From the NCBI GenBank assembly GCA_963969495.1, contig OZ018328.1, positions 3,401,886-3,465,885 on the forward strand: 64,000 nucleotides of DNA, in the 5' to 3' direction. Shown in pieces: positions 1 through 12,518 of this stretch (within the stretch, counting starts at the first letter, position 1; each line of letters begins with the position of its first letter). The notes under the pieces are model-generated. The model was not told where the DNA came from. It made no database searches and saw only the letters and a list, made by a program, of their open reading frames with translations. The DNA comes from Ceratothoa steindachneri (lineage: Eukaryota > Arthropoda > Malacostraca > Isopoda > Cymothoidae). A program made the position numbers and the translations under genes.

Positions 1-1552
1 TAAATGGGGTGCGCCTGGAAGTGGTGGAATCTCACCGGTTCCTTGGTCTTGTATTCAATCGGCGCCTCACCTGGAAGGCTGTTATTCGCAACCTTAAGGT
101 CTCTTGTAACATCGCCGTGGATATTCTTCTTTCCGTGACGTTCACCGCTTGGGGCGCTGATAGGGCTACTGCCTTACTTTTTTATTGATCCTTTGTTCGT
201 TCGAAGCTGGACTATGGATGCGGGTTTTATGCATCCCCAGCCGAGCGTTTATTGCGGAAGGTGGACTCGATCCACCATACTGGCCTCCGCCTGGCGACTA
301 GTGCCTTTCCCACTTCCCCCATTGAGAGCCTACTTGTCGATGCCTGGGAGATGCCACTCGCTCTGGGCCGTGCACAGTGCATTATTCGCCTGTACACGCG
401 AGCCCGGTGCCTCCCTCAGTCGCCAACAGCTCTCGCTGCTTTGGCAGCTGATCTCGACGGTGCCTATCCCGCCGAGAGAGGCGAGTCATACCCTAAGCTC
501 TTCTGGTTTAGGGTCAGAAAACTTCTTCGATAGCTAGATATAGCTCTCGGGCCGGTGGCGCCCCTGGTTCTGCCTAGGACGCCACCCTGGAGGGTACCAC
601 ATTTGGCTATCTGTCGCCACGCCTCTGTTCCCAAAGCTTGTACTGCGCCGGGGGTATTGCGTTCGACCTTTTTGGAGCACACATCGTGTCACGCTGGAAC
701 CGTGCCAGTGTATATGGATGGCTCCAAGTCCAAAGAGGGGGTCGGCTTCCATGCCGTATCCCCTCTGTTTGAAGTCAGCGAGGCTCTACCAGGCGCTGCG
801 TCTGTCTTCACAGCCGAGCTGGTGGCAATACACCACTCGGTACGGGAGACTACGCGACGTGCCCGGTTCGGAGACCGGATTGTGATCTATAGTGACTCAC
901 AAAGCGTCCTGAGTGCTCTCGGGGCATTGGAATCTCCGCATCCCCTGGTTCGCGATATCCGTGACGCCACGGTTTTGGCGAGCCGGGTGGATGTCGAGAT
1001 TATATTCTGCTGGGTTCCTGGACATGTAGGAATTGCGGGGAATGAGGGTACCAGACTATCCGCGAGGACTAGGCGACCAGACCAGCGTTTCGCTCTTCAT
1101 CACTCCGATTACATGACAGGAATACGGGCGGCTCTCCGGGCTGCTTGGCAAAGAAGATGGGAGACGGTCGAGGGGAACCTAAAGTTGCGTGCCATTGCGC
1201 CGCGACTGTTCCCATGGACCAACCCCCCAATGCGGCGACGGCTTCAGATTGCTTTCTGTCGTCTCCGAAATGGACACACTCGCGGGACGCACCGCTATTT
1301 GATAGAGCGGGTTTTTTTGGAGGAGGCTGGCCTCGCCCACTTTATTTATTGTTGTGGGTTTTTTTGTAGGTCGCACGTTCCTGCGCCAGGGGGAGGCGGG
1401 CCTCCCACCCGACGCCGAACCATGCTTCCTTCTTGTTGCCTTTTTTTATTGTAACTTTTTGTTTTGCATATTGTTATTTTAATGTAGCCTGGTACTAGGC
1501 TGTCGTGAGTACGGTGACTTATCCCCAAATAGGCAGTTGCCAGATGGGCTCG
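1..1552 (+). pseudogene. LINE family E, copy E1: C-terminal half of ORF2 with RNase H and 3' UTR
   Basis: This is the tail of a non-LTR retrotransposon pol protein and is open to the left edge. Frame 3 reads thumb-region sequence (SHRFLGLVF, SKLDYGC), then an RNase H domain: VYMDGSKS near 711, VFTAELVAI near 808, YSDSQSVLSAL near 888, and CWVPGHVGIAGNE near 1009. In-frame stops at 186 and 534 show it is dead. Compared with copy E4, the C-terminal zinc-binding segment between YLIER and EEAGL has been deleted near 1308. The 3' UTR ends near 1552 with the family signature seen in E3 and E4 (gccagatgggct) followed by a T-rich run. RNase H after the RT places it in the I group of LINEs (family knowledge). 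Conserved as protein-like sequence only; no function is expected. Confidence 0.85.
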
Positions 1553-1689
1553 GGTTTTTTTTATATAAAATGGCGAATGCTACGCTGCTCGTTTTTCGCC
1601 GCAAACCGGGGAGAGATCACTCTACCCCGCCTGTTTTCCGCCCTCTCTCTCTAACCTCCTGCGTGTGCAAGTAGATGGAGAAATTGATA
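1553..1689. other. Unassigned spacer between two E copies
   Basis: Short GC-rich then pyrimidine-rich sequence between the 3' end of E1 and the RT fragment E2. No gene or repeat recognised. Confidence 0.4.
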
Positions 1690-2438
1690 AATGTTAGATT
1701 GGCTTATTTCTGTGAGCGGTTGCCATCCATCTCTCTTCTGCCCAGTGCGGCTTCTGCAACTTCCACTGCACGTCGGATGTTCTGTTCCTCCTGGAAATGC
1801 CGCCTGCGAGGCCTTCCCTCGTCGACAGCACTACGCCACGGCCTTTTTCGATCTTATGAAGGCCTATGATACCGCATGGCCATCGGTATCACAGAGTTGA
1901 TCGATTCAGCGTACCTGTAGGAGGGTGGAGAAGGCTCCCTCCGGCTTAATGGAGCAGGAAGAGGGCGTCCTCGGGTGTGTCAACGGTATCACCTCGGTGC
2001 TGCTGGGTGATGTTCTGACTACGCTCTACGTGGACGACCTTTCGATTTCCTTTTGCGCGGCCTAGATACCAACTCTGGCGACGCGACTCAAACAGACATT
2101 GAACCGCGTCTCTCACTAGGCCAAAGTGCGCAGATTTCGGTTTTCCTTGGCCAGGACTAAGGTGGTGAACTTCTGCCGCCAACCCCGGCTCCATCTCCAC
2201 CTGGATTTGTTCCTAAACGGCGCTCTCTTGGAAGTGTTGGATTTGCTCCGTTTCTTTTCGACCGCCGCCTCACCTGCGAAACTCATATTCGTAGCCTTCG
2301 GCTCTCTTTTACCCACGCCATGGACATTCTTCTTTCCGTGACATTCAGCACTTGTGCATTCGAACCTTGACAACGATGCGGGTTTTAGGCATTTGCAGTG
2401 GGGTGTTTATTGCGGAAGTTGGACGATACACCACATGC
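1690..2438 (+). pseudogene. LINE family E, copy E2: internal reverse-transcriptase fragment
   Basis: A decayed RT segment. FFDLMKAYDTAW near 1842 matches the RT palm motif (a Phe-Asp-Leu-x-Lys-Ala-Tyr-Asp pattern). From about 2126 the frame FSLARTKVVNFCRQPRLHLH then DLFLNGALLEV matches the equivalent part of copy E4. The end near 2438 is homologous to E1 at about 200-275. Frameshifts and stops are frequent, and part of the palm is missing. Because it lies downstream of the C-terminal copy E1 in the same orientation, it is a separate insertion and not a continuation of E1. Confidence 0.7.
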
Positions 2439-3282
2439 TAGATCGATTTTAATTTAAAGATATCTTAATGATTGCACCCCTAAAGCTTTTAAAGCCATAA
2501 GATACGAAGACTCGGTATCAAATTCTGAATGGCCACGAATCGAAAAAAATATTTCAAGTTTTAAAGCAATCAAAGAACTATCGTTTAAAAGCCTTCTTCG
2601 TTCATTTTCATTTAAATAACGTAGATGCAAAGAAGATCGCCTAAATGTGAATCTATGATGAGCTTTGATGAATCGGTACATAAGTCGAAGGCAGAAAGCA
2701 ATTTCCGGAGTGTTTCGATCTATTCCTAATCCAAATTATCCAACCTCTGTCTGCTAAAGCAATTTACAAACGTCTCCACCAGAGTAAGGAAGAAAACAAA
2801 GAGATACTGAAGAAGTATATCAAAATGTTCAGGAATACTACGATGTAATAAATAAACTTATATCTCACAAGAGGGTAAACAATCAAGAAAATGTCGATGT
2901 CATCAAATTATTCAAAGTGCTTGAAGCGAAGGGGAATCGCACAGATAAGCTGGATCATTTGCGAGCTCTACTTCCGCCTATACAAGCGTTGAAAGCGCAC
3001 GAGCTTCTTCAGCAGCTGGTCTGTTGTTTTCAAAGATTCGTTCTCACTTATCTTAATCGACTAAACTCTCATAAATAATGTAAAACAAGATAAATAAACA
3101 GAAATTATCTCAATGTTTAGTTTTATGCCAATTAGACTAAGTTTAATGTTACGAACAACAGTTAAAACAAAAGTTTTAGGTCGCTTCTTTCCAGATTCCC
3201 GATAATCTTTATGGTATCGGACCCCAGTTCCTTAGTTTCGGTAATCGTGCACACCCTACTTAGAATACAGTTATGGCCAAAG
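2439..3282. other. No gene recognised
   Basis: AT-rich, moderately coding-like sequence. Short open frames occur on both strands (for example - strand 2681-2454, and + strand text around 2840-3070 reading NKLISHKRVN), but none matches a family I can name. It may be a decayed DNA-transposon gene. Frame breaks are frequent. Confidence 0.4.
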
Positions 3283-4470
3283 GTTTTGAGACTAATATAG
3301 ATTATTTTTTGATTTGTTTTTAAAATTTATGTGATAGGAATAATTATAATATTTAAATTATTACAAGTTTATTATAAGTCAGCATTTCAAAAATAATATG
3401 AAAAAAAATAATGCATTCTTTCGCTGTCCAAAATGGCGCTGTTGTCCTGTTCCTGTAAGAGGCGAGTTTCAATCCCTGGAGCTTTGCTATTTGATCAAAA
3501 GGGTAAAATTTTGATAAATATGGGTTCGTTTAATGATGGTGAGTAATTATAATCTATTTTGTACTATTTTTGGTAAAAATAAAGGTTGCTACTTGTACAC
3601 CATCCTTAGAATCATTATTGGCTTTAAAAATACTGGTTACACCCCTGTGGAACAGTCTTCTGGACCTATAAGAGCTTCAAATGAAGACCAAGATCGCCTC
3701 ATTTTAAGGTACCAGGTCAATGATAGGGTTGCCTGCAGTGCCAAGCTTGCTCACGATTGGAAAGAACTAGGTATGAACGCTTCAGGATGCACAGTAAAGT
3801 GGAACTTTTCCACAAATGTTTAGAAGGGCTGCGAAGAAGCCTAAGTCTCACCAAGAACCACCTTACGGATAGACTCCACTTTTGAAGCCAAGGAAAAATG
3901 TGCTATTTTCTGATGAAGCTTCCTTCTGCTTTTTTGGAGCTTCCGGTTGATTTCTCGGTAAAAGAAGAAAAGGGGACCGCTTTCACGACTCCTGTGTCCT
4001 GCTCACAGTGATGCACTTGGACGCCCTCTGCTTCTTTTTTAAGGAAACTGCAATTTTGCCCAAGAACACTGACATGAACTCAAAATGGTACCAAAATGTG
4101 CTTTGTCAGAATGTCTCCCAACAGTCCAGGACCAATTTGAGGATGATATCTGTATTTTTCAGCATGATGATGGTGGACATTGTCACAAAAAAAGCAATAA
4201 ACAAGTTCTTGGCTAAAAATAACATCAAACATTTCTAATCTTAGCTAGGGAATTCAGCAGATTTGAACTTGATAGAGAATTTGTGGGCGATAATCCAACT
4301 GGTAGTTGATAAACATCCAACTATAAGTAGTTGGGAGGCGTTTATTGAACAAAAATGGATCAATATCAGTCAATATATCTCTACAAATTTGGTCTCCAGC
4401 ATGCCAAAATGATTTGAAACAGTCCTGAAGACCTAGGGACATCATTCTAAATATTGACTGCGCGCATCAA
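3283..4470 (+). pseudogene. Tc1-like DNA transposon remnant
   Basis: The left end begins with a Tc1-type terminal sequence (cagttatggccaaagg near 3268-3285). Transposase homology follows in broken frames: a helix-turn-helix-like part at about 3690-3810 (QVNDRVACSAKLAHDWKELG), the first part of the catalytic core at about 3900-4010 (FSDEASFCFFG and KGDRFHDSCVL), a middle part at 4008-4238, and the last catalytic part at about 4245-4290 (NSADLNLIENLWAII). These match the order of a Tc1/mariner transposase of the DDE type. Several stops and frameshifts are present. I could not identify a matching right terminal repeat before 4720, so the right boundary is approximate. Confidence 0.8.
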
Positions 4471-4934
4471 TTGACTATTTATTACTAAAATATGTTTAGG
4501 GCTCTAATCATCATCATCATCACTAACTCTATAATTTAAGAAGGGGATTTTTTTTGGAGTATTTTGAATAATAATTTCATCTTAGTTTGGTTATGACTTA
4601 TGTTTTTTATCAAAGTTATTTCTAACTATTCTTTTATAATATCAAAAAACAAAATGGTGACGTTCAGAAAATTTATTTTTATATATCTTCTTCTATAACT
4701 ATATTTTAGCAACTTGATATTTTGAAAGGGGGGGGAAATTTAGTTTAGAGTTCCTTTTTACTATTATTATAATTGGCAAAGTGTAGAAAATTTATAAAAA
4801 TTTAACCATGGCTGCTTTTTTTAGATTTTAATCTTAGTAGCGAAGCGCAAGCTCCCCCCGTAGGGGAAAGTGGCGAAGCCTTCGCCTGGTTAATTATATA
4901 TTATACTTTACATACCTTGTTTCCTCTACCCAAG
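4471..4934. other. AT-rich intronic sequence upstream of NOSIP exon
   Basis: AT-rich with a short CAT-repeat run (near 4508) and a G run (near 4730). No coding signal. It is presumably part of the NOSIP intron, because the gene must have further exons upstream. Confidence 0.5.
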
Positions 4935-5119
4935 GATACGACTGTGCCGTGCCCCATGAGTGGGCGCCCCCTACGCCTCAAAGACCTGATCCCCGTCAAG
5001 TGGACCCCCGCCTCCCCTGGAGGGGCTGGCTCCTTGGAGGGTCGCCGGGAGCGCTACAAGTGCCCCGTCACCTGCGACATCCTGGGCAACCACGTCCCAT
5101 GCGCCCTTCTCGTCCCCAC
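4935..5119 (+). CDS. NOSIP: NOSIP exon (third from last coding part)
   Basis: Begins after a pyrimidine-rich acceptor ending ccaag and ends before gtaagt at 5120. It encodes the first half of the C-terminal U-box-like region, with Cys pairs in CPMSG and CPVTC, and leaves two bases of a split Thr codon. Confidence 0.88.
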
Positions 5120-5512
5120 GTAAGTTTTCCTAACCCAACCCTCCCAGGATCCCCCCCTTCGCCTCCCCCTAGAACTAATGCCCCCTTTCCCCCCGGTGTA
5201 CAGGGGTGACGTGGTGACGATGGGGTGCATCGACCTGATCCGCAAGGATATGCAACACCCCCTGACCGGGGCCCCACTCCGCGAGAAGGACATCATCCCC
5301 CTACAGAGGGTGAGTCCCGTGCCCCATTAGAGGGTTCGAACCCCTGTTTGTTTTGCTGCCTCCCTCCCCCTCCCCCTTCCCTCATTAATGGGCGTTTTTT
5401 CTCTTTTCCGGTACTCGTCTACCCCCCCCCCCCTTCCCAGGGTGGGACAGGGTTCTCCAGTGTGAACCAGGAACTCGTGGCCGAGAAGGCCCGACCCGTC
5501 ATGCAAACGTGA
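4935..5512 (+). CDS. NOSIP: NOSIP orthologue, last three coding exons (C-terminal ~120 residues)
   Basis: Exons 4935-5119, 5204-5309 and 5441-5512 join in phase through GT/AG introns of 84 and 131 bp and end in TGA at 5510. The product contains TVPCPMSGRPLRLKDLIPV, YKCPVTCDILGN, LIRKDMQHPLTGAPLREKD and the end AEKARPVMQT. This order and the GGTGF...AEK.RPVMQ tail are diagnostic of NOSIP, a nuclear protein with a U-box/RING-like fold that acts as an E3 ubiquitin ligase and was named for binding nitric oxide synthase (known from the vertebrate family). Family length is about 300 residues, so roughly the first 180 lie outside the window; the 4.9 kb to the left holds only transposons. The first acceptor (ag at 4933-4934, after a pyrimidine tract) was chosen because homology starts there. 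The introns are unusually short for this repeat-rich locus. Confidence 0.9.
5204..5309 (+). CDS. NOSIP: NOSIP exon (second from last)
   Basis: Acceptor tacag at 5199-5203 and donor gtgagt at 5310. It completes the split Thr codon and encodes GDVVTMGCIDLIRKDMQHPL through DIIPLQR. Confidence 0.9.
5441..5512 (+). CDS. NOSIP: NOSIP terminal coding exon
   Basis: Follows a long C/T tract ending ttcccag. It encodes GGTGFSSVNQELVAEKARPV, then MQT and TGA, the conserved NOSIP C-terminus. Confidence 0.9.
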   Translation, partial: GGTGFSSVNQELVAEKARPVMQT

Positions 5513-5810
5513 GCGTTGATGCGCACATACCACCCCTGCGTGCGCCTCGGTCCTACGTTGAAAACCCGGAGCTTCGTTTATCGTGGACGAGCCCCTCTGT
5601 CCTCAATTTATTAGGAAATATAAAGGAGTTTTTTTATTTTTCTTTGGGTAGAGTTGGGGGGGGGGGGGTCTAGGGGCCTTGATGCGCCGTAAAAGGGAAA
5701 AGGAAGAATTCAGACATGTCACCCGCCCCCGGATTATTCGCCGAAAGCGGGTCGGCGACTAGCCTACTCACCACGAGAAGAGGCTTGTAAAGAAAGTGGT
5801 AAAAAAAGAG

Positions 5811-5816
5811 AATAAA
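5811..5816 (+). terminator. Candidate NOSIP polyadenylation signal
   Basis: AATAAA lies 299 bases after the NOSIP stop codon. It is the first canonical hexamer downstream on the + strand that I noticed. Its use is inferred. Confidence 0.4.
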
Positions 5817-6938
5817 TGTCTAAAGCCTTGTCAGTCTCAATCATGCGAGGCCCCTGCTACCGAATGTGTAATATGCAAGGGGACTTGCGTTGCCATATAG
5901 ACGATTGAGGGGAGAGGGGGCTGGAATTCCTCTTGTTTTGGGTCCACCTGGGGACCCAAGCACGTGGAAGTGTGTGTGTGGGGGAGGGGGTCGGACACCT
6001 TGGCAATATAGAGCCGTTCCCCGCGAGCGCTCGAAGGGAAGACACTGGTTTCGAGGACTTCCACCCTATAAAAGGTGGTCACTGAGGTTTGTGGGGCACA
6101 GTGCCAAGGAAGCCCGGCTAAATATGGCTCACGAAAGTGGTTAAGGATCTTGAGAATGGAAGGGGGGGCAGGCTCCCTTTCCCTTCCCAGGTCCAAGCAT
6201 GTGGATTTGTGAGTCCAAATCACCAAGCGAGGCCTCTCTGGCAAGGCACAGGTGCGGTCACCATCCAAAATTGTAGTGGCCTTACAACCCCTTTGCAACC
6301 AGGAATCACACACGGTTGAGGCAACACCTGCCGACACCGAGAACGATGAATCTCTGAGAGAATTAAATCTGCTTGATGGCGCTGAAAGATAGATTTAGCT
6401 TAACAGGGGTAAACATGGAGAACCAAGAAAGGTGTTTGTGAGAACGAGGAATAAATAGGGTATGGACGCGAAACGCATTCTCAACTTTGCTGCGTCCCGG
6501 GTAGCGAAATGGGTCTCCTGATAGTGAGGCTGGAGTTGACGCGCCGCCAGACTGAAGAATACCGAATGTAGGGTCCCAAATATGAGTGGGTGGATTAATA
6601 ATATTCTGGGCCGATGCCTCCACCTCGTAATGGAAGAACCAAAGGACTTTGGGCACAAAAGATATGACCGCGGGGTTCATAATTAGCATTTTTGTCTGGC
6701 GGGTTCTTTAAGGCCATGACTCCTGGCTTCTCTTCCAGCCGAAAGTCCTTTGTCGTTGGTAGCCTTGAATGGAGGAGTATTGCAGGTAGCGGGCTTGCCT
6801 GTGATTAAGGATTTATTGTCCTTACGTGTCTGATTTTCTTATACATTGGTCATTATGAGTTTGTGGTTGTCTTATTATCTTACCTGTAGTTGTTGTGATA
6901 GTTTGGTGCGTAGGCACTGGTGTCTGGGTCCTTGCAAT
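5817..6938. other. No gene recognised (NOSIP 3' flank)
   Basis: Mixed-composition sequence with a G-rich patch near 5970-5995. The open frames here, including a 166-codon one on the - strand, have no recognisable domain and do not look constrained. Confidence 0.45.
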
Positions 6939-6951
6939 CCCTCACCTTCTT
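6939..6951 (+). repeat. Left target-site duplication of LINE copy I1
   Basis: The 13-bp word ccctcaccttctt is repeated exactly at 12519-12531, flanking the retrotransposon on both sides. Confidence 0.85.
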
Positions 6952-9900
6952 TCCCCTCCCCCTCTGGGATCTTTTCTTCAAAGGTTGTTCCCAGAGAGAC
7001 TCGTGGCGACCGGGGTCACCCCTGGGCCCCTAGGAGACCCATGGTGCTGCCAACAAGACCTTTAACATGCCCCTCTTTCTTTCTTTCCCTATTTCGCTCT
7101 TCCACTGCCCTTTATTTCCCCCTCTTCCTTCACCTATCTAATTGTTCTTATCGATACCCAACCTCTGCTCATTTAATGGATTGATGCCGAATTGTTCTTT
7201 CATGGAGGTGAAAGAGGCTAGGCATCTCCACCGTCTTTGTCTACCGAATGCCCAAGGAGAAACCCATCGTTGGCCCATTTTCTCGGTGCGTAGAACTCGG
7301 GCAACCTCTTAGGGTTATAAAGATGGTGTGGTGGATCCGTATCCATTCTCCAAGAGGACATACCGGACGTAACTGATTGTAGAGTTGCAGTGGTGCCGGG
7401 CCTTTGTATGCCTCCAGGGTGGGGAGCCCCGAGGGAGAATGCGAAGTTTTTTTCTTGTTGCAAGGGCTAGCCATAAACCAAAAACCTCCCCTTCTCGTAA
7501 GGGTTCTCGTGCTAAACGTTCCATAGCTCCCCTTTCAGCCTTCCCTCGCTCGTTGGACTCCCTATTCCAACGAAGTAGACCCATATTTAGATTATCCCCG
7601 CTTTCTTGTCACGAGTTCATCATCCGACACCCCACTTTCAAAAGTCGATGTGTTTGACGTAAATGAATCTTTTGAGTCCCGCTGTGGTGAACCCCGCCGG
7701 ATGTGTTCAAGAGGTAGTGGTGATGTCGTAGTCGAGGTATCATCCCACTTTCAACACAACCTTGTGCGAAATCTATCTTTGATAGCTGAAATTCCAATAA
7801 CTGTCTTGCCCCATCCACGTCTGAATTTTTTTCAAGGGTATCGTCCGTTCAAACGAACTAAAAGACTACGACCCCACCCGCCTTCAGAGTAAGCTCAGTA
7901 CCCAACGTGTCACACACGTACACAGGGTAACTAAAACATTAGGCTCCACTAAAGTCTCAACCGCCACACTGATTTTAACATTTGAACGACAAGAACTGCC
8001 GCAGTATATTAAAGCTGGGTACCTTCGTGTCCCGGTAAGTCCCTAGATCGTACTACCCAGACGCTGCTTCAATTGCAATCAATTTGGACATGTTGGCCTT
8101 GCCTGTCGGCACCCTCGCTCCTGCGTGAATTGTAGCTCTGACTACCATGGCCCTGAATGCACCAAAACACCTCGCTGTGCCAACTGCGAAGTACCCACAG
8201 TGCTGAGTCAAAAGTGCTCTATATTTTTATATGAAAAGGAAGTGACGCTTTGCGCGACTCCCTACGTCTAGATATAAGAGAGGCCCTCCAGCGTGCCCGA
8301 GCACAAACCTCGCCATTCGGCCGGCTCTTCGCTGACGTTTTACGTGACGCTGGACGAAACCGACCATCATGCTCGAGTTCCGACCAGCCTGAAGCAGCTC
8401 TAGCTGGGAGAGACGCTCAGAGTGAGACACTTGGAAGACATCAGACGCTATTTGAAAGAATCGTCAACATCAACCAGTGAAGGTTCATCCACCCGGCCCC
8501 GAGACTCAAAGACCAGTGGTAAGAGGAAGGATTCCTCACCTGGGTCATCGACCACCAATAAGCAGGCAGCCTCTAGAGCTGACTCGGCCGAACCCCGTGA
8601 ATTTTCAATGGACTCCTTCCCTATGGATGAATATTCTATGCCCTTAAGTCCGTCCCGCCCTTCACAGGACTTAGGCCCCATCCTGATCCAAACGATGGCA
8701 GATATACACCCAGCTCCACACACCTCGCTCAGATAACCTGTTCGTTCCGCTCACCCTTCAACCCAATATCCGATGGAAGCAGTTGATACTCCAACATCAC
8801 CAATCGCAGCGATTAGACCAACTTCTCAGAGAGCGAAAATACCCTCGACCCATGAATCCGGATCTACTGACCGAAAATCCCTTCTCGACCTTCCTTTTCC
8901 GCCAGGTTGTGAGCCCGAATTACAACCAAGGGCCTTGGTCGGTTCTCCAAAACCCTCGAAAAAAGCCCCAGTTACTGCTCCCTCTAAAATCTCTCCCCCT
9001 GCAAAAGCAGGCTCCTCAAAATCTGCTCTCCGTCCCCCAAGCTCTTGGGACGAACCTCAAATACAATATCGACTACAAAAGAGAAAAAGACATCCACAGT
9101 GATATCTAACCGCCCCACATAATATCCATTTTACAATGGAATTGTCAAGTTCTTCCAAAGTGGGAAGAACTCAAAATTCTTTTGACGACTATCCACCCTG
9201 CTGTTATTTGTCTTCTGGAGAATAAACTGGGTACACGGCCCTTTCTGCCGGTACCTGGCTTTCTCACTTTCAACTCTATTGCTCCTGCTGGAAACCCCTC
9301 TCATGGGGGGGGGTGGTCAATCATGGTATCTTCATCCCACCATGTTTCTCCCATCCCCCTACATACTACCCTCCAAGCTGTTGCCGTGAGGGTTTTCTTA
9401 CTAAGCTTTTTACCATTTACTCTATTTACCTACCCCCTTGTTTATCATTGTCAAGACCCGACCTTTTAGAACTTATAGACCAGTTGCCCTCCCCATTCTT
9501 ATTACTAGGAGATTTTAACACCCTTCACCTATACTGAGGTGACATCCCCCGAAATGCCAAAGGCAGTGTTTTAGTCTCTTTTATTATCTGACTTTCTTTG
9601 TGTCTTAAATACTGGCGATTTTACCTCTTATGTCCAGACGGACTCTTTTAGCTGTGTTGACCTGTCTGTTTGTTCCCTTGATTGCTTCACGGAATTTCGA
9701 TGGTCAATTCTTGACGATCTCCATGGGAGTGACCACTTTCCTATTGTCTTGTCGGCCCTTCAAGTTAGCACTCATACAACCATTTCCCTCAAGTTGGACT
9801 TAGGTCATGCAGATTGGGGAGGCTTCCAAGAGGCGTCCTTCACAAGTGCATCCTTGTGAACCTTTAATGGAGTGGACGCGGCAGTAGAATACTTTACATC

Positions 9901-12518
9901 AAGTATCTACAATGCAGCAACACAGGCCATCCAACGGAGGCGACCTGCCACGGGCCGCTCAACCGTGCCCTGGTGGACCTCGGCGTGTGCAACAGCTATC
10001 AAAAACTACAAGTTAGCCCATGCTCGATTTCGAAAGAACCCAACTTTGTGCAACAAGGTCGACCGAAGTCGAGCTCGTGCGCTTCGCCAAAGAACCCTTC
10101 GTCAGGCTGGCCGAAATTCATGGTGCCGTTACGTTTCATCAATTTCCTCTATAACACCTACTGCTAAGATCTGCAGGAGGATTAATAAGATCAGGGGCCG
10201 TTATGCTAATCATCATACCCCCATACTCAACTTAGTCGGTTCCTTGCAGAATGACGGTCTGGCCTGGCGATCAGCAAAAGCACCATTTCCCTGCCGTCAG
10301 TAGTGTCAACCGTTACGATAAGGCTTTTCTATCCTACAAATCAAAGAAAGAGTCTCATTCTCTCAACTTCACAACAAAATCTAACCTTCCATATAACGGT
10401 CTATTCAGCATCCATGAGCTGCATAGCGCTTTGTCCCTTTGCATATCTACTTCCCCTGGCCTTGACGAGATCCATTTCGATTTGATTCGGCACCTACATC
10501 CACATTCTACTCTCTTACTTGATTTGTACAACCTTATATGGGTGAGGGCGTTTTATCCCTCATTATGGTCCATTGGGATCATCCTTCCCTTTGTCAAAAT
10601 GGGCATGGACGGTTTGGACGCAGATCACTACCCTCCATAGCTCTCACCAGCTGTTTGAGTAAGTTGCTGGAAAAAAATATATTGGAGCGCCTAAACTGGT
10701 TCCTAGAAACCAATCACCTCTCTCCATTTCAATGTGGCTTTCGCAAAGCATCTTGAAGCAGCTATACGTCGGGGATATGAAAGGCCTTTTACCGTTACTT
10801 CAAAGTTTTTTAGCATCTCGATCCTTCAAGGCACCTGTTGGAGACGCATACTCTGACCTGCAACCCCAAGCGGCGCGAGTTCCCCAGGGCAGTGTTTTAA
10901 GTGTCTTATGTTTTATAATTGCCATTAATGATATTATTTCGTCTCTCCCAGAGGGTGTATCGGCGACTCTGTTTGTCGATGATTTAGCACTATACTGTTC
11001 CTCACCTCGCCTTCCATCAGCAGCGCATCGGCTACAACTGGCGGACGATGCTGTATCCAAAAGAGCACAACTTAAAGGATTCCGCTTTTCCACGAACAAA
11101 ACCAAAGCCATGTATTTGCACCTTGGCAGAGGAGTTCTTGTCTTGCCATCTATTTCCCTGCAAGGCGAAGATATAGTTTGTCTGAGTTTCGTTTTTTTGG
11201 CGTAACTCTCGATCCAAAGTTATCCTGGTTACCACACCTACGCCGACTTCGAACGGGCTGTATGCGGGCTCTAGACATTTTGAAAGTCCTCTCACACACT
11301 TCGTGGTGCAGTGACCGACAAACATTGTGGACATTATACACAGCCTTCGTCCAATCCAAATTGGATTATGGCTATCAAATTTACTCATCGGCTTTCCCTT
11401 CAGCCCTTAAAATGCTGAACCTCATTCGAAACCTCGGAGTTCGCCTTTCTAGTAGAGCCTTCCGTACTTGTCCTGTCAACAGCCTTTACTGCGAGAGGGG
11501 GTTACTTCCTTTCCCTGCCATAGACTTTAAATCTGCATGCGATACCTCTGCCGAGTACAGCAAGCCCATGTATCAGAGGTATACAGATGCCTGTATGCTG
11601 CCGAATCAATGGCGGCATATAAGTTGCTATCTTTACCCCGCCCTTTGAACCTTCGCATAGATCATCTCTAATCTCGGTGCTCTAAGGGTCCTTACGCTGC
11701 CCATGATAGATGGATGGCTTTAAGTCGGGCCACCGGTGGCGTGTGTGCCGCAACCATCTACCCAGGAGAATTCCTAACTCTATCCTTGCCGCCAGCAGCA
11801 TCCATTTTTACCGCTGAACTTTCAGCAATCCTTTAAGACTCATCCAAATTTTACCTTTGTGATTTTGTCATTTTTTCCAACTCAAGGAGTGTCTTTGAAT
11901 GCGTCTCGATGTAGAATTATTTTTTGCTGGCTTCCTGGGCAACGAAAGGGCTGATCGGCTGGCCCTCTCAGCACATTTGTGTCCCCTGAGAACTCGGCTC
12001 TGCCTTCTAGGGACTACTTTCCTTCAATAAGAAAGTATATTTTTCAACTGTGGCAGAATGAATGGGATGACTGTTCATCATCCAAACTATACAAACTAAA
12101 AAATTCTATTCACTCTTGGCCCTCGAGTCGTCATAGAATGCGGTCGGTGGAGGTGGCCCTTTGCCGAGTTCGCATTGGCCACACGAGACTTACTCACGGC
12201 CATCTTGTTTCGGGTAATGCTCATATCAGCCCTTGTTGTCGTTTTTGCGGTGGGGACCAATCGGTTGCCCACATTTTATTGGACTGTAGCCATTTCACCA
12301 TTCTCCGGTTGTCCTGTTTCCCCGACCCATTTTAACTATTCCTCAACACCCGTCTTCGATTCATATTGGCGGAGGAATCTTTTAACCCTTTGTTTTTTTA
12401 AATTTTTTTCACAAAGTGGTCTCCTCCACCTTTTATAGACGATTTCCCTCGTTTCATCCTAGCTGCCATATAGAATCCACTTGGATTGGGCAGCAACCCA
12501 CTGGTTCCTTACCTTAAA
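6952..12518 (+). mobile_element. I-group LINE, copy I1: full-length but decayed
   Basis: An old copy of the same element as I2. The 5' UTR-like segment (ccctctgggatcttttcttc near 6958) matches I2's 5' end. ORF1 (gag) remains span about 7440-9110 with decayed CCHC knuckles near 8060-8205. ORF2 spans about 9130-12440: endonuclease (SILQWNCQ region near 9130, GDFN near 9510), RT with FVDD near 10974, RNase H remains near 11750-11960, and a C-terminal Cys/His segment (CRFCGGDQSVAHILLDCSHF near 12237). Many frameshifts, stops and small deletions make it about 0.5 kb shorter than I2. It ends at gttccttaccttaaa before the 13-bp TSD. The TSD, gag-like ORF1 and RNase H agree with I-group LINEs. Confidence 0.88.

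Noticed and set aside
4500..4720. Right terminal repeat of the Tc1-like element
   Set aside because: Only a weak resemblance (ttctataactata near 4692) to the left end; not enough to define a terminus.
5837..6689. Open frames of 166, 108 and 87 codons on the - strand next to NOSIP
   Set aside because: No domain, no splice or homology support, overlapping frames on both strands; most likely chance openness in GC-rich DNA.
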